From positions 50,042-114,041 of the forward strand of contig JACCIX010000472.1 of NCBI GenBank assembly GCA_025506515.1: DNA of 64,000 nt, read 5' to 3'. Origin of the DNA: Flaveria trinervia. Its lineage: Eukaryota > Streptophyta > Magnoliopsida > Asterales > Asteraceae. Below, piece by piece: positions 10,755 through 21,930 of this stretch. A model generated the notes under the pieces. It searched no databases. It saw only the letters and a list, made by a program, of their open reading frames with translations, and was not told the origin of the DNA. Position 1 is the stretch's first letter. The number at the start of each line of letters is the position of its first letter. The translations under genes and the position numbers were made by a program.

Positions 10755-11140
10755 CTAGAGCAAGTGAAATATCGGTGGTGTAGGTGTCAGAGTCCTAGCA
10801 GGTGGTGGAGAAGGAGGTGGCATCCTGAGGGAGACTGAGGGTCCTGGACTACCACTTTTGCATGGATGGGTGATAACACGTGCACCCCTATCCTCGATAG
10901 GTGGGATAGGTGAGTGGGTAGGAGCTGCGACATGCAATCAATGGGTGCATGTTCAGCTACCGGAGGGGGATGTCGAGGAAGACTCCTTTGATGGCTAGTC
11001 AGATGTAATGGATATCCAGCCTGGATATTCGCATCTCCTCAGGTATTCTTCATACTCCGTATGCGGTGTCGCCTTCTCAAGGTTCCTAGCTAGTGCAGTA
11101 CCATGAGTTGGGTAGCAGGTGCCTTCCCTTTATCAGGCAT
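10755..11140 (-). pseudogene. ORF0: proline-rich leader protein of gypsy A1, broken copy
   Basis: This is the counterpart of the intact 130-codon ORF0 of A2 (33071-33463). It begins MPDKGKAPA at 11140. Codons at 11060-10998 read TEYEEYLRRCEYPGWISITS, matching TEYDAYLKRCGHPGFLSVTS in A2. It ends with a Pro-rich RMPPPSPPPARTL segment and a TAG (10755-10757) at the same codon where A2 has TGA. An early stop, plus a length that is not a multiple of three relative to A2, shows at least one frameshift. It lies between the primer site and gag. Function unknown. Confidence 0.7.
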
Positions 11141-11583
11141 AGCTCTGATGTCCTGTAAGAAATATTATGAGTAATTTGGTTTCTCATAGCTTATGATTGT
11201 AATAATAATAATACTTATAATTGTAGTGATGGCTATAGTATCAGATATCCTAACAGTATAATAACTAGAGGTATCAATAATAAATAGTATCATAAATTAG
11301 TAGTCTCTTCAATAATAACAAGTAAAGTAGTTCATTTTAGGAAAAACCTTTAGGCACTCAAAGTAAATTTCAGAAATCATAACTGTCAAACAAAAAGTCC
11401 AATCATTACCTAAAGGTCCATGCTAGAACTAATGCATCTAGTAAATTCATGATTATGTTGATCAAGTGTAATCATCAATTTACCCAACCCGATCATCCCA
11501 ACACTTTCCCATAAAGATAGTCCTAAGGTATTAGGTTGTAGCCTAGGATCTACTATGGTATTCCTGATTTCTCTACAACCTTT

Positions 11584-11597
11584 GGCTTTGGTACCAA
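11584..11597 (-). other. Primer binding site of gypsy A1
   Basis: The minus strand reads TTGGTACCAAAGCC, a two-base variant of the initiator tRNA-Met site TTGGTATCAGAGCC. It lies two bases from the LTR edge at 11600. The flanking AAAGGTTGTAGAGAAATCAG matches the A2 sequence after its own primer site almost exactly. Confidence 0.85.
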
Positions 11598-12023
11598 TCT
11601 GTCACTCCCTAGGCCTAGGTAGGGTGGGACGTCAAAGACTAGAAACAACATATGGAAGCGGAAACTAACCATCATAAGAGCACAAAAGGAGAGAACATCA
11701 CATGGCATTATACTTTAAGAATACACCGGGCTAGAAGTAAACCTAGTCCCAATACAAGTATGTTAGGATCGTTTAGGTATGGAGTACTAACTGATTCTGC
11801 GCGTATACCAACTCAAACAGTGCGGAATCCTATTTGATTGGCAATCCAATCAGGGAGAACACATTTATGATCACTCTAACGATTAATGAAACGTTATGAA
11901 TGATTAGAACACTATCAACTGTGATCTATGAACTTGGAACAAGTCTTCCTGAGTCTCTGGACGGCTAGGGTACGATTATGTGTGTAGGTACTCTAATGTT
12001 CTGTTTTTCCATGCATTAGGTGG

Positions 12024-12031
12024 TATTTATA
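12024..12031 (-). promoter_or_regulatory. TATA box of copia-2 LTR
   Basis: The minus strand reads ACCTATAAATACCACC; the TATAAATA core is at the same LTR position as in copia-1. As this is a 3' LTR, any transcript would read leftward into the A1 leader. Confidence 0.65.
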
Positions 12032-12040
12032 GGTTAGGGT

Positions 12041-12260
12041 TTTCCATTCGTGTGACTGAACCATTAGCATGGTTCAGTTGTGCGACTGAAGCATGCGATT
12101 GATCCATCCGCACGACTCAAGGTACAGTCGTGCGACTGAGTCAATCTTATGTCTCAATCGTGCGACTGATCCAGTCTCTTGGTTTCAGTCGGGCGACTGG
12201 TCCATTAGCATGAAGTATTCATGGGTATGGTCCATTAGCATGGTCCATTCGCATTAGAAC
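12041..12260 (-). repeat. Palindromic GTGCGACTGA array in the copia-2 LTR
   Basis: Words such as TTCAGTTGTGCGACTGA, ACAGTCGTGCGACTGA, TCAATCGTGCGACTGA and TTCAGTCGGGCGACTGG recur at 25-40 bp spacing, followed by TCCATTAGCATG and TCCATTCGCATT words. Like the copia-1 array it lies directly upstream of the TATA box in element orientation. The number and exact order of words differ between the two LTRs. Confidence 0.8.
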
Positions 12261-12494
12261 TTTACATGATTAAGTTTGAACATGTTTCTCAATCATTATT
12301 GACTAAGAATTATATAACAACCACAAACCTTTATAGTTAGTTCGGTATGCGTTATCACACAATAACGAATGAAATATCAACATTATATGCATCAACCACA
12401 CATTAATATCATTCATACCCATTCAATTACATATATGTAAGACATGAAAGACATTTTACATTAAGCTCCTAAACTAGGTACACATGTATGTACA

Positions 12495-12505
12495 AACTCC
12501 CCCTT
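12495..12505 (-). other. Polypurine tract of copia-2
   Basis: The minus strand reads AAGGGGGAGTT immediately before the 3' LTR. This primes plus-strand DNA synthesis. AAGGGGGAG is the form typical of Sireviruses. Confidence 0.88.
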
Positions 12506-12529
12506 GGACCTAGTTTACATCATTGTCTA

Positions 12530-14167
12530 ACATTCTTCATTATCTTTTCAAACTTCTTGTACTTCTCCTCTCTTGTAGCTCTGGCATGCATCTCAAATGC
12601 AAAACAGCCTTATAACATTTTGAAACTGGAGGGATTGTACAATGTCTTGTGAATCATAGAATAGCGACCACTTGTATAACGTATAAACATCATCAGCAGA
12701 CAAGTTGGTCAGCCACATAGGGTCAAATACCTGATAGTATCCATTTGGCTATGCTTTTGAAAGACTATGACCGCTTCACCTGCTCTGCAATCATAGTACC
12801 ACCACTTGAAGTATGGAGTGAAGTCCTGTGGCATTTTCTATAGAGGGATTCTTGATATTGTGCGCACAGGATAACATTTCAGCACTATCTTAGGCTTTCC
12901 AGTAATGGGATCAACTTCAGACCGTCTGATGTACCTCGTCGGTTGTTGAGGTCTGAAGTTAACCCACCTGGTATGGTACTCTTTCCTCAATGCGGCCTCA
13001 AACTAGTCTGACATTTTCATTGGATTAGCATATAGCAACTTTAGACGTCCCAGCTAGTTGAGCTCAAAACAAGGTAGAGTCTTTAGATCGTGTGGGAATC
13101 TAAAGTACTCTATGCCCTTTTCTCTCTTCCCGGCATACACATTAAGATCCTCAAAATAAGCCTATGCGATGATTTTTCTAACACCTTTAGTGTTTCTTGA
13201 CTTTGTATAGCTTGGTGTAGACATTAGGCTTTTGTGTAGTGCGCATGGCTCGGATCTCAGCAAACCAGGCTACCCATTTAGCCTTTTTGATGTTGACATC
13301 AGCGTTTGAGGCTTGGGCTTGATCCTTATCTTCTCGAACTCTTGCTCCATCTCATCTAGTTTTTCAAACGTATCGCTGATGAGAGTATGACCCAGATTGG
13401 GGACTACATTTCCCTCTCTGTCAGCATACTCTGGATAATGTTCAGCTGTCACGTCCTTGATCTCGATTTCATCTATGTCATTGAGCTCATCATCACTTGT
13501 AACTTCAACGGTAGGAGCGTCCTTGACAATCTTGTCCGGGTTGAGCCGGAACATCTAAACAAGCTGGTCATCAATAAGGTCATGAATGATTTCTCCTTCT
13601 TCAGGAGTATAGCTAATAGACCTTTTGACTATCCCTTGCAAATCAAGAATCATTGTAAGTTGAGACTTGGTTTGTTGAAAGTGAGTAATATCATGCTCAT
13701 CTTGCTGAGATGATTGATTTTTCCCTGAATAGTAGGCGCGTCAGTAGGTTGGGCAGAAGATGAGGCTTCTTGGTCTTGATTTCTCTTTGTACGTCTCTCT
13801 TGACCCTGAGCTGAGGTAGATGCAGCTACATCTCCTTCTTTATCATCATCATCATTCTGCCTTTCCCTTGCCTCTTCATCATCACTGGCCTCATCATCAT
13901 CACTATCTTTGTCATGATCATCATTATCATCACTCCTTCTCTTATCTTGAGTGGCTCATCCTTTGATCCCTTAAGCTTGAGCATGATGGTCTTGTTTGTA
14001 GCCTCCAACTCCCCAATCCTCTTAGCTGATTGGTCGTTTTGCTCCTGGAGTTGGGCAATTTGCTGAGCTTGCTGTGAGATCTGCTGTGCTTGGGTAGCAT
14101 TAAGCTTCGCAAGCTGACGTAGTTGGGCAGCCTTCTCTTCATCAGCAGCTAACAGCTTCAGCACCAT
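12530..14167 (-). pseudogene. Extra 3' ORF (env-like position) of copia-2, with coiled coil
   Basis: The segment lies between the lost pol and the polypurine tract, where many Sireviruses carry an additional, so-called envelope-like ORF. ORF 14167-13826 has a Gln-rich heptad region (QISQQAQQIAQLQEQNDQSA; KRIGELEATNKTIML), a probable coiled coil, followed by an Asp/Lys/Met-rich low-complexity stretch from GAT/ATC repeats. ORF 13554-13270 is acidic (VTSDDELNDIDEIEIKDV). Codons further down read KIVLKCYPVRTISRIPL, MPQDFTPYFKWWYYDCRAGE and IVFQKHSQMDTIRYLTLCG. Stops and frame changes break it. I see no signal peptide or membrane segment, so an envelope function is not supported. The true start is lost at the right junction. 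Confidence 0.65.
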
Positions 14168-15689
14168 AGATTTATCCTTTTATTTCCAAGATTTTATTCC
14201 AAAAATACCAGTTAAGACCCATTTTTAGTTAAAATTTCCATTTAAATTGTCCTTTGACCATTTAATCAATAAGTCCGATCTATATCACTTTGTTAAACAT
14301 TTTAGAGCATGAAATTATTTTTAACATGGTTAATCTCTAATTTCTCTTATTTTTAGGTTATTTTACCACCTTTTGGTCCCCCAAACAAGCTTAACATGTC
14401 TACAATCCATACTTTTATTATTTTTCAGCCATTAACATCACCTTATACACACCTAACATCACCATAACTTTTTGTAATAATATCTCTAACTCACGGGTCT
14501 AACATGTAGCCAAGGAATAAGCTTGTAGTTTAGTAAATTCACCATTTTAACCAAGTACACATGTTAAAACATTATAGATCACGGCTATCCATCACCAAAA
14601 CGTTTTGTAACTTTCAATTCAGATTATAAAGGGGTTTGAAAACCATTTTGAGCAAGTTACAAGCTTTACTTAAGAGGGTTACAAGAATAAAGGTTAGATG
14701 ATGAAAAATCACCCAAAAAGAGGGTTTTCGAGGTATGACTGGTGATCCACCCATATAATGACTAATATATCATGTGAGATACCTTTAATGAATTTAAAAC
14801 CTCCTCAAGAATAAGAGTATAGTAGAAGGTTTCTATTGGAACAAAGAAAGTAAGGTTTTTGGTAGAATATTAAAGAATAATATAGCATGAAACTTGGTTC
14901 GGGTGTGTAGGAGCTTACTCTTCGAGTGGTTATGATTTGAGAGGTTAAAGGGATAAGGCGAGCTGAGAAAATCTCGAACAAAGACAGGAGAGTCTTGGCC
15001 CTGCAAGAACCATGCAACAAAAGCTCTCAAGATGTCACTTTCTTGCTTGGTTTGAACTTGGTTGATGATGTTTGTTGAGGTTCTTTGAATATGTGGCTAG
15101 GAGATGAGAGAACTCAGTGTGTGTATATGTGGTTCAAGTGTACATGAGAGGAAGAGAAGAGAGAATGAGAGGTGAGTGTTTTAAGTGTTGCATATAATGG
15201 GAGTGGGTGAGAAGGTGGTGGTGTTAAGTAGAGGAAGGGAAGGGATAGGGGGTTTATGGTTGGCCGAGTTTGGCTTTAGTGGGGTGTTTTGTTTTAAATT
15301 TTAATTGTATAATGGTTATTATTTAGTGTAATTTTCTAGTGTAGTGTAGTATTTTAGATGGTAGTTTCAGTTAGATGTTTTAAATATTAAGTGTGCATGT
15401 GCATGATATTAGGCCGTGCAAGATGTGTGGGTGCACATATTTAATTGTTTCAATTAAGTTCTTGAATTGTAAAAGTGCTTAATTGAGTTTTTCCGGGAAT
15501 GCGAAGTTATTCTATGCTAAGGCTAGATATGACTAAATCATTCAAACTGACACATGAAATAATAAAATGTCAATAGATTTAGTAGCAATAATAACACTAA
15601 TAATAATAGTATTACATTAATATTAACTGTATGGATAACAACACAGGATGTTAAAGGTTAGGATTATGACCTTGAGGTTGGTTGTTACA

Positions 15690-18426
15690 ATTGTTTAATG
15701 TGTTTGTATTATTAGTTCATTTTTCATGTATTCTATTATGCTTTCATGAATACTTGATGCACAAATCAATAATCACTAAATTTCGAATGAAATAATAAGA
15801 AATCTTGTCTTCTTGGGCATGTTAACATGATTTCACTTATATTTCATCAATCCAACATTGAGTTTCTTGTTTGACGTGGGATTACTTTCATTCCATAAAT
15901 GTAGTTTCATTCTTGTTAATATTGAGTGAATACGAGCGGTCTTTTGATAATTTACGACTTGTATCCATGGTTTACAACTTAATAAAGGATTTCGTGGATC
16001 GAAAGTCATCATTTGGATTGATTTAGTATATTTGTGAGCAAGAGTCTTCAGAGATGGTTGTGAAGTGTTGTGGATGCATTTTGGGTAGGAGTGGATCAAT
16101 TGAAAGGTGATTTGTTTATTTTCATGTTCCGCTTTGGTTTCTAATTAAAAGTAGATACTATGTTCCCTATATGTTGTTTAGTGTGATTTCATTGATCTTA
16201 CCATCAAACTTGATTAGATTAGTTTAGGAGGATATTTAGAAGGCTTGAGAATTGAAATGGCATAGTATGACAGGTTGGTATGGGTAGCAAAAACTATCCA
16301 TGCGATGACTTTTATTGTTTAGTGTGTTCATATTATTAGTTCCTTTTTCACGTATCCTAATAAGCTTTCATTAATATTTTGATGCACAAATTTATAATCG
16401 CCCAATTTCAATTGAAATAATAAGAAATCTTATCTTTTAGGTCGTTTTACGTTTATTTGACTGTTTTTTCATAAATCAGACATTAAGTTTCATGTTTGAC
16501 ATATAACTACTTTCATTCCGTAACTATAGTTTGATTCTCGCTTCTTATTCAGTGAATACGAGTGGTTTTTTGATACTTTACAATTTCTATCCACGGTCTA
16601 GAGCTTATAAAAGCCTTCGTGATTCAAGAGTGATCATTTTGATTGAATTTGGTGGAGTTTTGAGCAAGTGTGTTCAAAGATGTTTGTGGAGTGTTGTGGA
16701 TGCATTTTGTGCACAAGCGGAATGATTTCAAACATGATCTGTTGATTTTCATGTTTGGCTTTGGTTTCTATTTTAAAGTAGATACTATGTTCCCTTTGTG
16801 GTTGTTATTATGATTCCTTGATCATTAACATCAAATTTGATTACACTAGTTTAGGACGGTTTTTAGAAGGTTTGAGAATTGAAATGGCGTAGTATGAATG
16901 TTTTTACGGCTAGCAAAAACTATCCATGCAAGGAATATTATTATTTAACGTGTCTGTATTATTAGTTCCTTTTTCATGTATTCTATTAAGCTTGCACGAA
17001 TACTTTGATGCACAAATCAATAATCACTTAATTTCGAATGAAATAAAGAATCTTATCTTCTTGGTCATGTTACCTTGATTTGACTTATTGCTCATCAATC
17101 CAACTTTGAGTTTCATGTTTCACGTTGGATTAATTCCATCCCATAACTATAGTTTCATTCTTGCTTCTTATTGACTGAATACGAGTGGGTTTTTGATACC
17201 TTACAACTTGTATGCATGGTTTACATCTTAATAAAGGATTTCATGGATCGAAAGTCATCATTTGGATTGATTTTACTAGATTTGCAAGAAAGAGTGTTCA
17301 GAGATGGTTATGGAGTGTTGTGGATGCATCGTAAGAAGGAGTGGATCAATTTCAAAGGTGATTTATTTACTTTCATGTTGTGCTTTGGCTTCTATTTGAA
17401 AGTTGATACTATGTTTCTTTTATGTTGTTTAATTTGATTTCATTGGACTTACCATCAAACTTGATTTGATTAATTTGGGACAGTGTTTAGAAGGCTTGAA
17501 AATTGAAATGGCATAGCATGAAAGGTTGTTGCGGGTAGCAAAAACTATCTATAAACATTACAAACACACTCACTTATTATTTGATGTTATTTAAGTAACT
17601 TAAATAACATTACAAACAATATCTATAAACAAAATATCCATATAAACTGTTCAATCTCATATGCAACTTATTTAGAAAACCCATTTTCTAAATATTGTTT
17701 TTATTTAATTGTATGATCATATCATCAATTAATATATTTTGGTGTTTGCTAAGCTTGTTATTGGCTATGACCCGACTTGGATCATAACGTACTAACCACA
17801 TCAATGTTCTATGTGTCTTGGGCATAAAGAATTCAACAGTGGAAGCATTTTGTGTACGAGTGGAATGATTTCAAAATTGATTTGTTGATTTTAATGTTTG
17901 GTATTGGTTTCTATTTGAAAGTAGATACAATGTTCCCTTTTTTTGTTTAGTTTGATTTCTTTTATTATTACCATGGAATTTGGTTAGATTAGTTTAGGAG
18001 GGATTTTAGGAGGTTTGATAATTGAAATTGCATAATATTAAAGGTTGTTACGGGTAGCAAAAACTATCCATGTGAGGACTATTATAGTTTAATGTATTTG
18101 TATTATTAGTTCCCTTTTCATGTATTTTATTAAGCTTACACGAATACTTTGATACACAAATCAATAATCGCTCAATATCGAATGAAATAATAAGAAATCT
18201 TATCTTCTTTGTCGTGATACCTTGATTTGACATATTTTCATCAATCCAACATTGAGTTTCATTTTTGATGTGGGATTACTTGTATTCCATAACTGTAGTT
18301 TCATTCTTGCTTCTTATTGAGTGAATACGTGTGGGTTTTTGACACTTTACAACTTGTATATATGGTTTACGTCTTAATAAAGGATTTCATGTAGCAAAAT
18401 TCATCATTTGGATTAAATTTAGTAGA
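15690..18426. repeat. Satellite block S1 (~627-bp monomers)
   Basis: AT-rich tandem repeats related to blocks S2 and S3. The anchor TAGCAAAAACTATC starts at 16285, 16911, 17535 and 18055, giving spacings of 626, 624 and 520 bp; the last is shortened by a deletion that accompanies an LTR remnant at 17550-17838. Each monomer carries the marks GTGTTCA-AGATGGTTGTGGAG, GTAGATACTATGTTCCC and TTGATTAGATTAGTTTAGG. Gypsy A1 and A2 5' LTRs flank it head to head. No higher-order pattern is evident over these four monomers. The ORFs in it are chance products. Confidence 0.9.
17550..17838 (-). repeat. Truncated copia-type LTR remnant inside S1
   Basis: Bases 17650-17838 match the solo LTRs at 57821-58794 and 62588-63493, sharing TTTAGAAAACCCATTTTCTAAA, CTTGTTATTGG, TGACCCGACTTGGATCATA and GTGTCTTGGGCA. 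The right end ...ATTCAACA is a proper LTR edge. The left part is missing together with about 390 bp of satellite, so a deletion crossed from LTR into the repeat. Confidence 0.8.
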
Positions 18427-18549
18427 TGTACAACCGACCTCTAGGTCATAATTCTTACCTCACCGACCTGCATCTTTTCCAATTCTACTAATATTATTGC
18501 TACTATCATTTATACTGTTCTCTCCTCCATGCTATGTGTTTTGGTACTC

Positions 18550-18780
18550 TTGTCTTAATTGACCCCTTTTGGAGTTAATGCCTTGGGTTGACCGCATTTC
18601 CTCATGGCTCATTCGCATTTGGTTAATACGGATGGGCAATCTTCATCCGCATTTCGTTAATGCGGATCGGCATCTTCGTTCACATTGGGTTAATGCGGAT
18701 GTGCATTTTCATCCGCATTGGTATGTGGATGGGCAACTTTTAGCCGTATTTCATCTTGCCTTGACCCCCCTTCCAACTTG
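18550..18780 (+). repeat. AATGCGGATG / ATCCGCATT word array in the A2 LTR
   Basis: Inverted words recur at about 15-35 bp spacing: CATCCGCATTTCGTTAATGCGGAT forms a stem-loop of 9-bp arms, and further copies include GTTAATGCGGATG, CATCCGCATTGG and GGTTAATACGGATGG. The A1 LTR lacks this block at the matching position (near 15480), although flanking sequence aligns. A similar word array is found in the LTR of C2 (42191-42512). Confidence 0.75.
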
Positions 18781-21457
18781 TGTTTTGTGATGTTTTAGTG
18801 GGTTCAAGCATTAGTTAGGGAAATCTTTGTGTCCTAGGAAAGTTAATTAGTCACCCTTGCAAAATTTAATCATGGTTGAAACAATTAAATTGTGTGCCTA
18901 CACACTAAAATTTTGGCTAATACATGCATCATGCACATGATACATATCAACCAACTAATTATACCATCTAAAATACTACCCAATAGTACAAATAATACCA
19001 CTACACATAATATTATTTAGCATTTAAATTTAAATTTAAACCCCTCACAAGAGGCCAAAATCAGCCACCCCCTCTCCTCCACTCCTCTCTTTACTACACC
19101 ACCACCATATCCACCACTCTCCTTACATGCACCACCTACATCTCTCACTCCTATTATCTCTCCCTCTCATTCTTGGATTCTCTAACTGAAACACACACAC
19201 ACTCCATGATTTCTCTCTAATCCCAACCTTACTTTCAAAGAACAACACCATTCCATCATCGGCAAGTTCAAGAACCGCAAAGGTGAAGTTTTGGGTGCTC
19301 TTGGGGTACACGGTTCTTACTTATTTAGCCTTCTCCAGCCTTGCTCGAGACTCTCCAGCCTTGTCCAAGGACTTCCATGCCATCCTCGACCAGCTACACA
19401 CTCCAAACCACGGGCTATAATAAGTGTAAGCTTCATGTTGCCTGGTTTGGTCATTTCATGTGTTTGTCTTCATTTTTCATTCAAAACTTTACCATTCTCA
19501 TATCTAACAGAAACTTGATGCTACAACCTCATTCATGAAGAGCTTTTCACGTTCTTGCTGCTACAAACTTGCTGTCCAGGGTATCTTACTCGTAAAGTAT
19601 GTCATTCTATAGGTGTAACACGGTTTACACCTAGAAAATCCTCTTTTTGGGTGTATTTACACCATCCAACTTGCACAACTTGTAATATTTCGGAACCAAT
19701 CTTGTAACCTGCTCAAAATGAGTTTTCTAACCTCCTTATAACCTGCTTTCAAAGTTACAAAAGGTTTGGGTAAAGTTTAATCACAAGTTATAACATTTAA
19801 CACATGTGTAATTGATGAAAATGGTGTAACCTTATAGTTTCCATCTTGTTCATGGTTTGTTTGTTGAACCCGTGAGATTGACATAATATTTCAGTAGGTT
19901 TTGGATGATTTGGGGTATGTGATGAGATGTTAAAGGCGGAAAATATAAATGTCATAGACTTCTAAGCAATTTGGACATATTTGGGGACTCGAAAAGTGGT
20001 AAAACTACTTAAAAACAAGAAAACATGGGTATTGACCATCTTAAAAAGTATTCCAGGCTCTAAAAGGGTTAACAAAGTATTTGGGTCGGATTTGTTGAAT
20101 AAATGGTCAAAGAATGGGTTAAATGGAATTTTTAGTTAAAAACATGTAACGTTTGGAATATAATCTTAGAAATAATGGTATAAAACCCAAAACCCATGGA
20201 AACCATGTTATTCCAGTAAGTTAAGTACTATAAGACCTAAAGGAGTTGAAAATTTGGTCAAACGAGCTTTTAAACGGTCGAATTCGGGTAAAAACACGTT
20301 TTAACGGGTTAAACCTAAAATGTGGACTTTCACCTAAGAAGAGCTTGTAAAACAAAAACTTACAAAACGTAATTTAAGATAATATTTAATTAATCTAAGA
20401 CCAATTTTATGGAAAACAAACTTGGGGGTAGAAATTGTAAATTTTGGAAATTTGAAGGACTAAATTGTAAAGTTTGCTAAAGTTCAATAAACCGACCCCT
20501 TGAACTAAGAATCAATTAGAAGAGTCAACTAACTTATATAGGTGATTTAACATGGTAAATCATGTATTCTTTCCTTAGAACACTAACTTTCTATAAAAGG
20601 AAACTTTTTTATAAAGACTTAACAATTCAAATGCTATTAAGACATTTACCTCATGACACACCTAATGCATCTTCATAACCCTAAAATTAGTGGTTTAACA
20701 CTTAAATCCTAATGGTAGGGTGCTAGACTTGAGAATTTTCCTAGCACACGAAGAGACCCTTTTTGCTTGAATTTTAAGGTGAGTTTAAGTGTTTCCCTTT
20801 CTACTATTGTTTTGGGATGAAGCATGCTCTGTTTAAATTAAACTATTTCGGTGCTATATTGTAATATTGTATGTTGTAGTTATGTTGAAACCTGTTGATA
20901 CTTGTATCACAGTCATTAGTTCTTTTGTGAACCGCTTGTTTATATGGGTAGATCTACTTAAGGAATCCCCCACACATAGTGCCTTCCGTGATGAACAGGA
21001 AGGGTACCACACTGAGATCCTGCGGGGTATTTTGTGGCATGTAACAAGTTTTGTAAGATACTATCGTGGACCATCCGACAGGTACGATCCACTGGTTTAA
21101 GGCTCAGTTCTCCCCATGAGGATTTAACCGGTAACTTAATTTTTGAAGAGACTAGTCGGGGCTGAGTGCAGGGTTGATTGTGATCCCCACAACAATGATA
21201 CTATTGCTTTTTAATAAAATGTCGATTCTAATGAATTCTTGCTCTTGTTTTTAAACTTTAAGCACTTGAATTCACCAACTTTTTAGTTGACATAAATTTC
21301 TTTTTTTAGAATGTTTCAAGTAATCCATGAAATGACTCTAGCTATTGTTGAAGACCTTGACCTAGCATCGTTACCATGGCATTGGCTTGTCTAATTTTTA
21401 AAACATTTGGAACAATTTTTAATTATTGTTAATCTTTACATTTGGTCCTTATGTTGG

Positions 21458-21462
21458 ATGTA
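21458..21462. repeat. Target site duplication of C1, left copy (ATGTA)
   Basis: ATGTA lies directly outside the left LTR edge and is repeated exactly at 32455-32459. Five-base duplications are usual for gypsy integration, so C1 is bounded by two original ends. Confidence 0.9.
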
Positions 21463-21930
21463 TGTAAGGCCCCGTTCCCGGGATGCTTACAGCTGGCCAA
21501 TCATCGCATATAAAACATATAATTACATTAACTTAACATTAAAACAATATATCATATCATATTAAATGATTTTGTTAATTAATACAACATTCGTTACAAA
21601 ACATCGTTTGTTCGCATTACAATGCAAAAACATTATACAAGGGAATGCCATCAAAAAATAAGCCAAGTAGCCGCCTCGTGCCATCCCCAGCAACCTTTAC
21701 CTACCAACTGGAAACACATAAAAGTCAGCGTTGCTAATTGAGTTCTAGATTTAAAATAAAACATACTTTACTTACATTCAAAACCGTCCTTTACTTTCTT
21801 TCAAATCATACTATGTTGTTGTAAATGATCACACGTCGTACATACACGTAGATAATATCATTATTATCTTCCTTTACTGCTCATCACTTTCTTTCTTTAC
21901 TTCTCTTCCGGCTCAGTGTTATCAACAATA

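Larger units (their letters stand above)
11761..12494 (-). repeat. copia-2 3' LTR (734 bp)
   Basis: Plus-strand ends are TGTTAGGATC and CATGTATGTACA. It is homologous along its length to the copia-1 LTR (6112-6820), sharing the GCGGAATCCTATTTGATTGG block, the CTGGACGGCTAGGGT block, the TATA region and the palindromic array. The polypurine tract follows directly, so this is the 3' LTR of a minus-strand element. Confidence 0.92.
11761..14171 (-). mobile_element. Sirevirus fragment copia-2 (3' LTR, polypurine tract and 3' ORF only)
   Basis: This is a 2.4-kb 3' remnant of a second Sirevirus-like element inside the A1 LTR. On the minus strand it has the end of an extra ORF, the polypurine tract and one LTR. 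Gag, pol, primer site and 5' LTR are missing. The left junction is a clean LTR end (TGTTAGGATC after AAGTA); the right junction, near 14171, cuts straight into A1 LTR sequence and coincides with a ~1.2-kb gap in that LTR. One deletion that removed both pieces explains this. Confidence 0.85.
6821..15689 (-). mobile_element. Ty3/gypsy chromovirus-like element A1 (Tekay type), 5' part, with nested copia-2 fragment
   Basis: Minus-strand order: 5' LTR (11600-15689), primer site (11584-11597), leader with ORF0 remnant, gag, protease, RT and RNase H. This is gypsy order. Integrase, chromodomain and 3' LTR are absent because copia-1 begins at 6820; the missing half is expected left of the window. RT and protease closely resemble those of element A2 (18427-36830), and both share the leader ORF, so they belong to one family with LTRs of about 3.2 kb. 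The 5' LTR edge (15689) abuts satellite S1. Tekay assignment rests on protein style and LTR size, as the chromodomain is not visible here. Confidence 0.88.
11600..15689 (-). repeat. Gypsy A1 5' LTR, interrupted and partly deleted
   Basis: The LTR occupies 11600-11760 and about 14172-15689, with copia-2 between. Its outer end on the minus strand reads TGTAACAACCAACCTCAAGG, matching the A2 LTR start at 18427; its inner end reads GGGAGTGACA, matching the A2 end at 32622. Relative to A2 it lacks about 1.2 kb (A2 bases roughly 20190-21440), lost together with the 5' part of copia-2. Bases 14172-15689 hold only LTR sequence; the small ORFs there have no counterpart in A2 and are not genes. Confidence 0.85.

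Noticed and set aside
13387..13713. 108-codon plus-strand ORF
   Set aside because: Opposite strand of the copia-2 extra ORF, whose acidic coiled-coil reading is the better supported one.
14770..15180. Possible host gene fragment (ORFs at 14805-15030)
   Set aside because: Sequence aligns with the A2 LTR in opposite orientation, so it is A1 LTR; no conserved protein frame.
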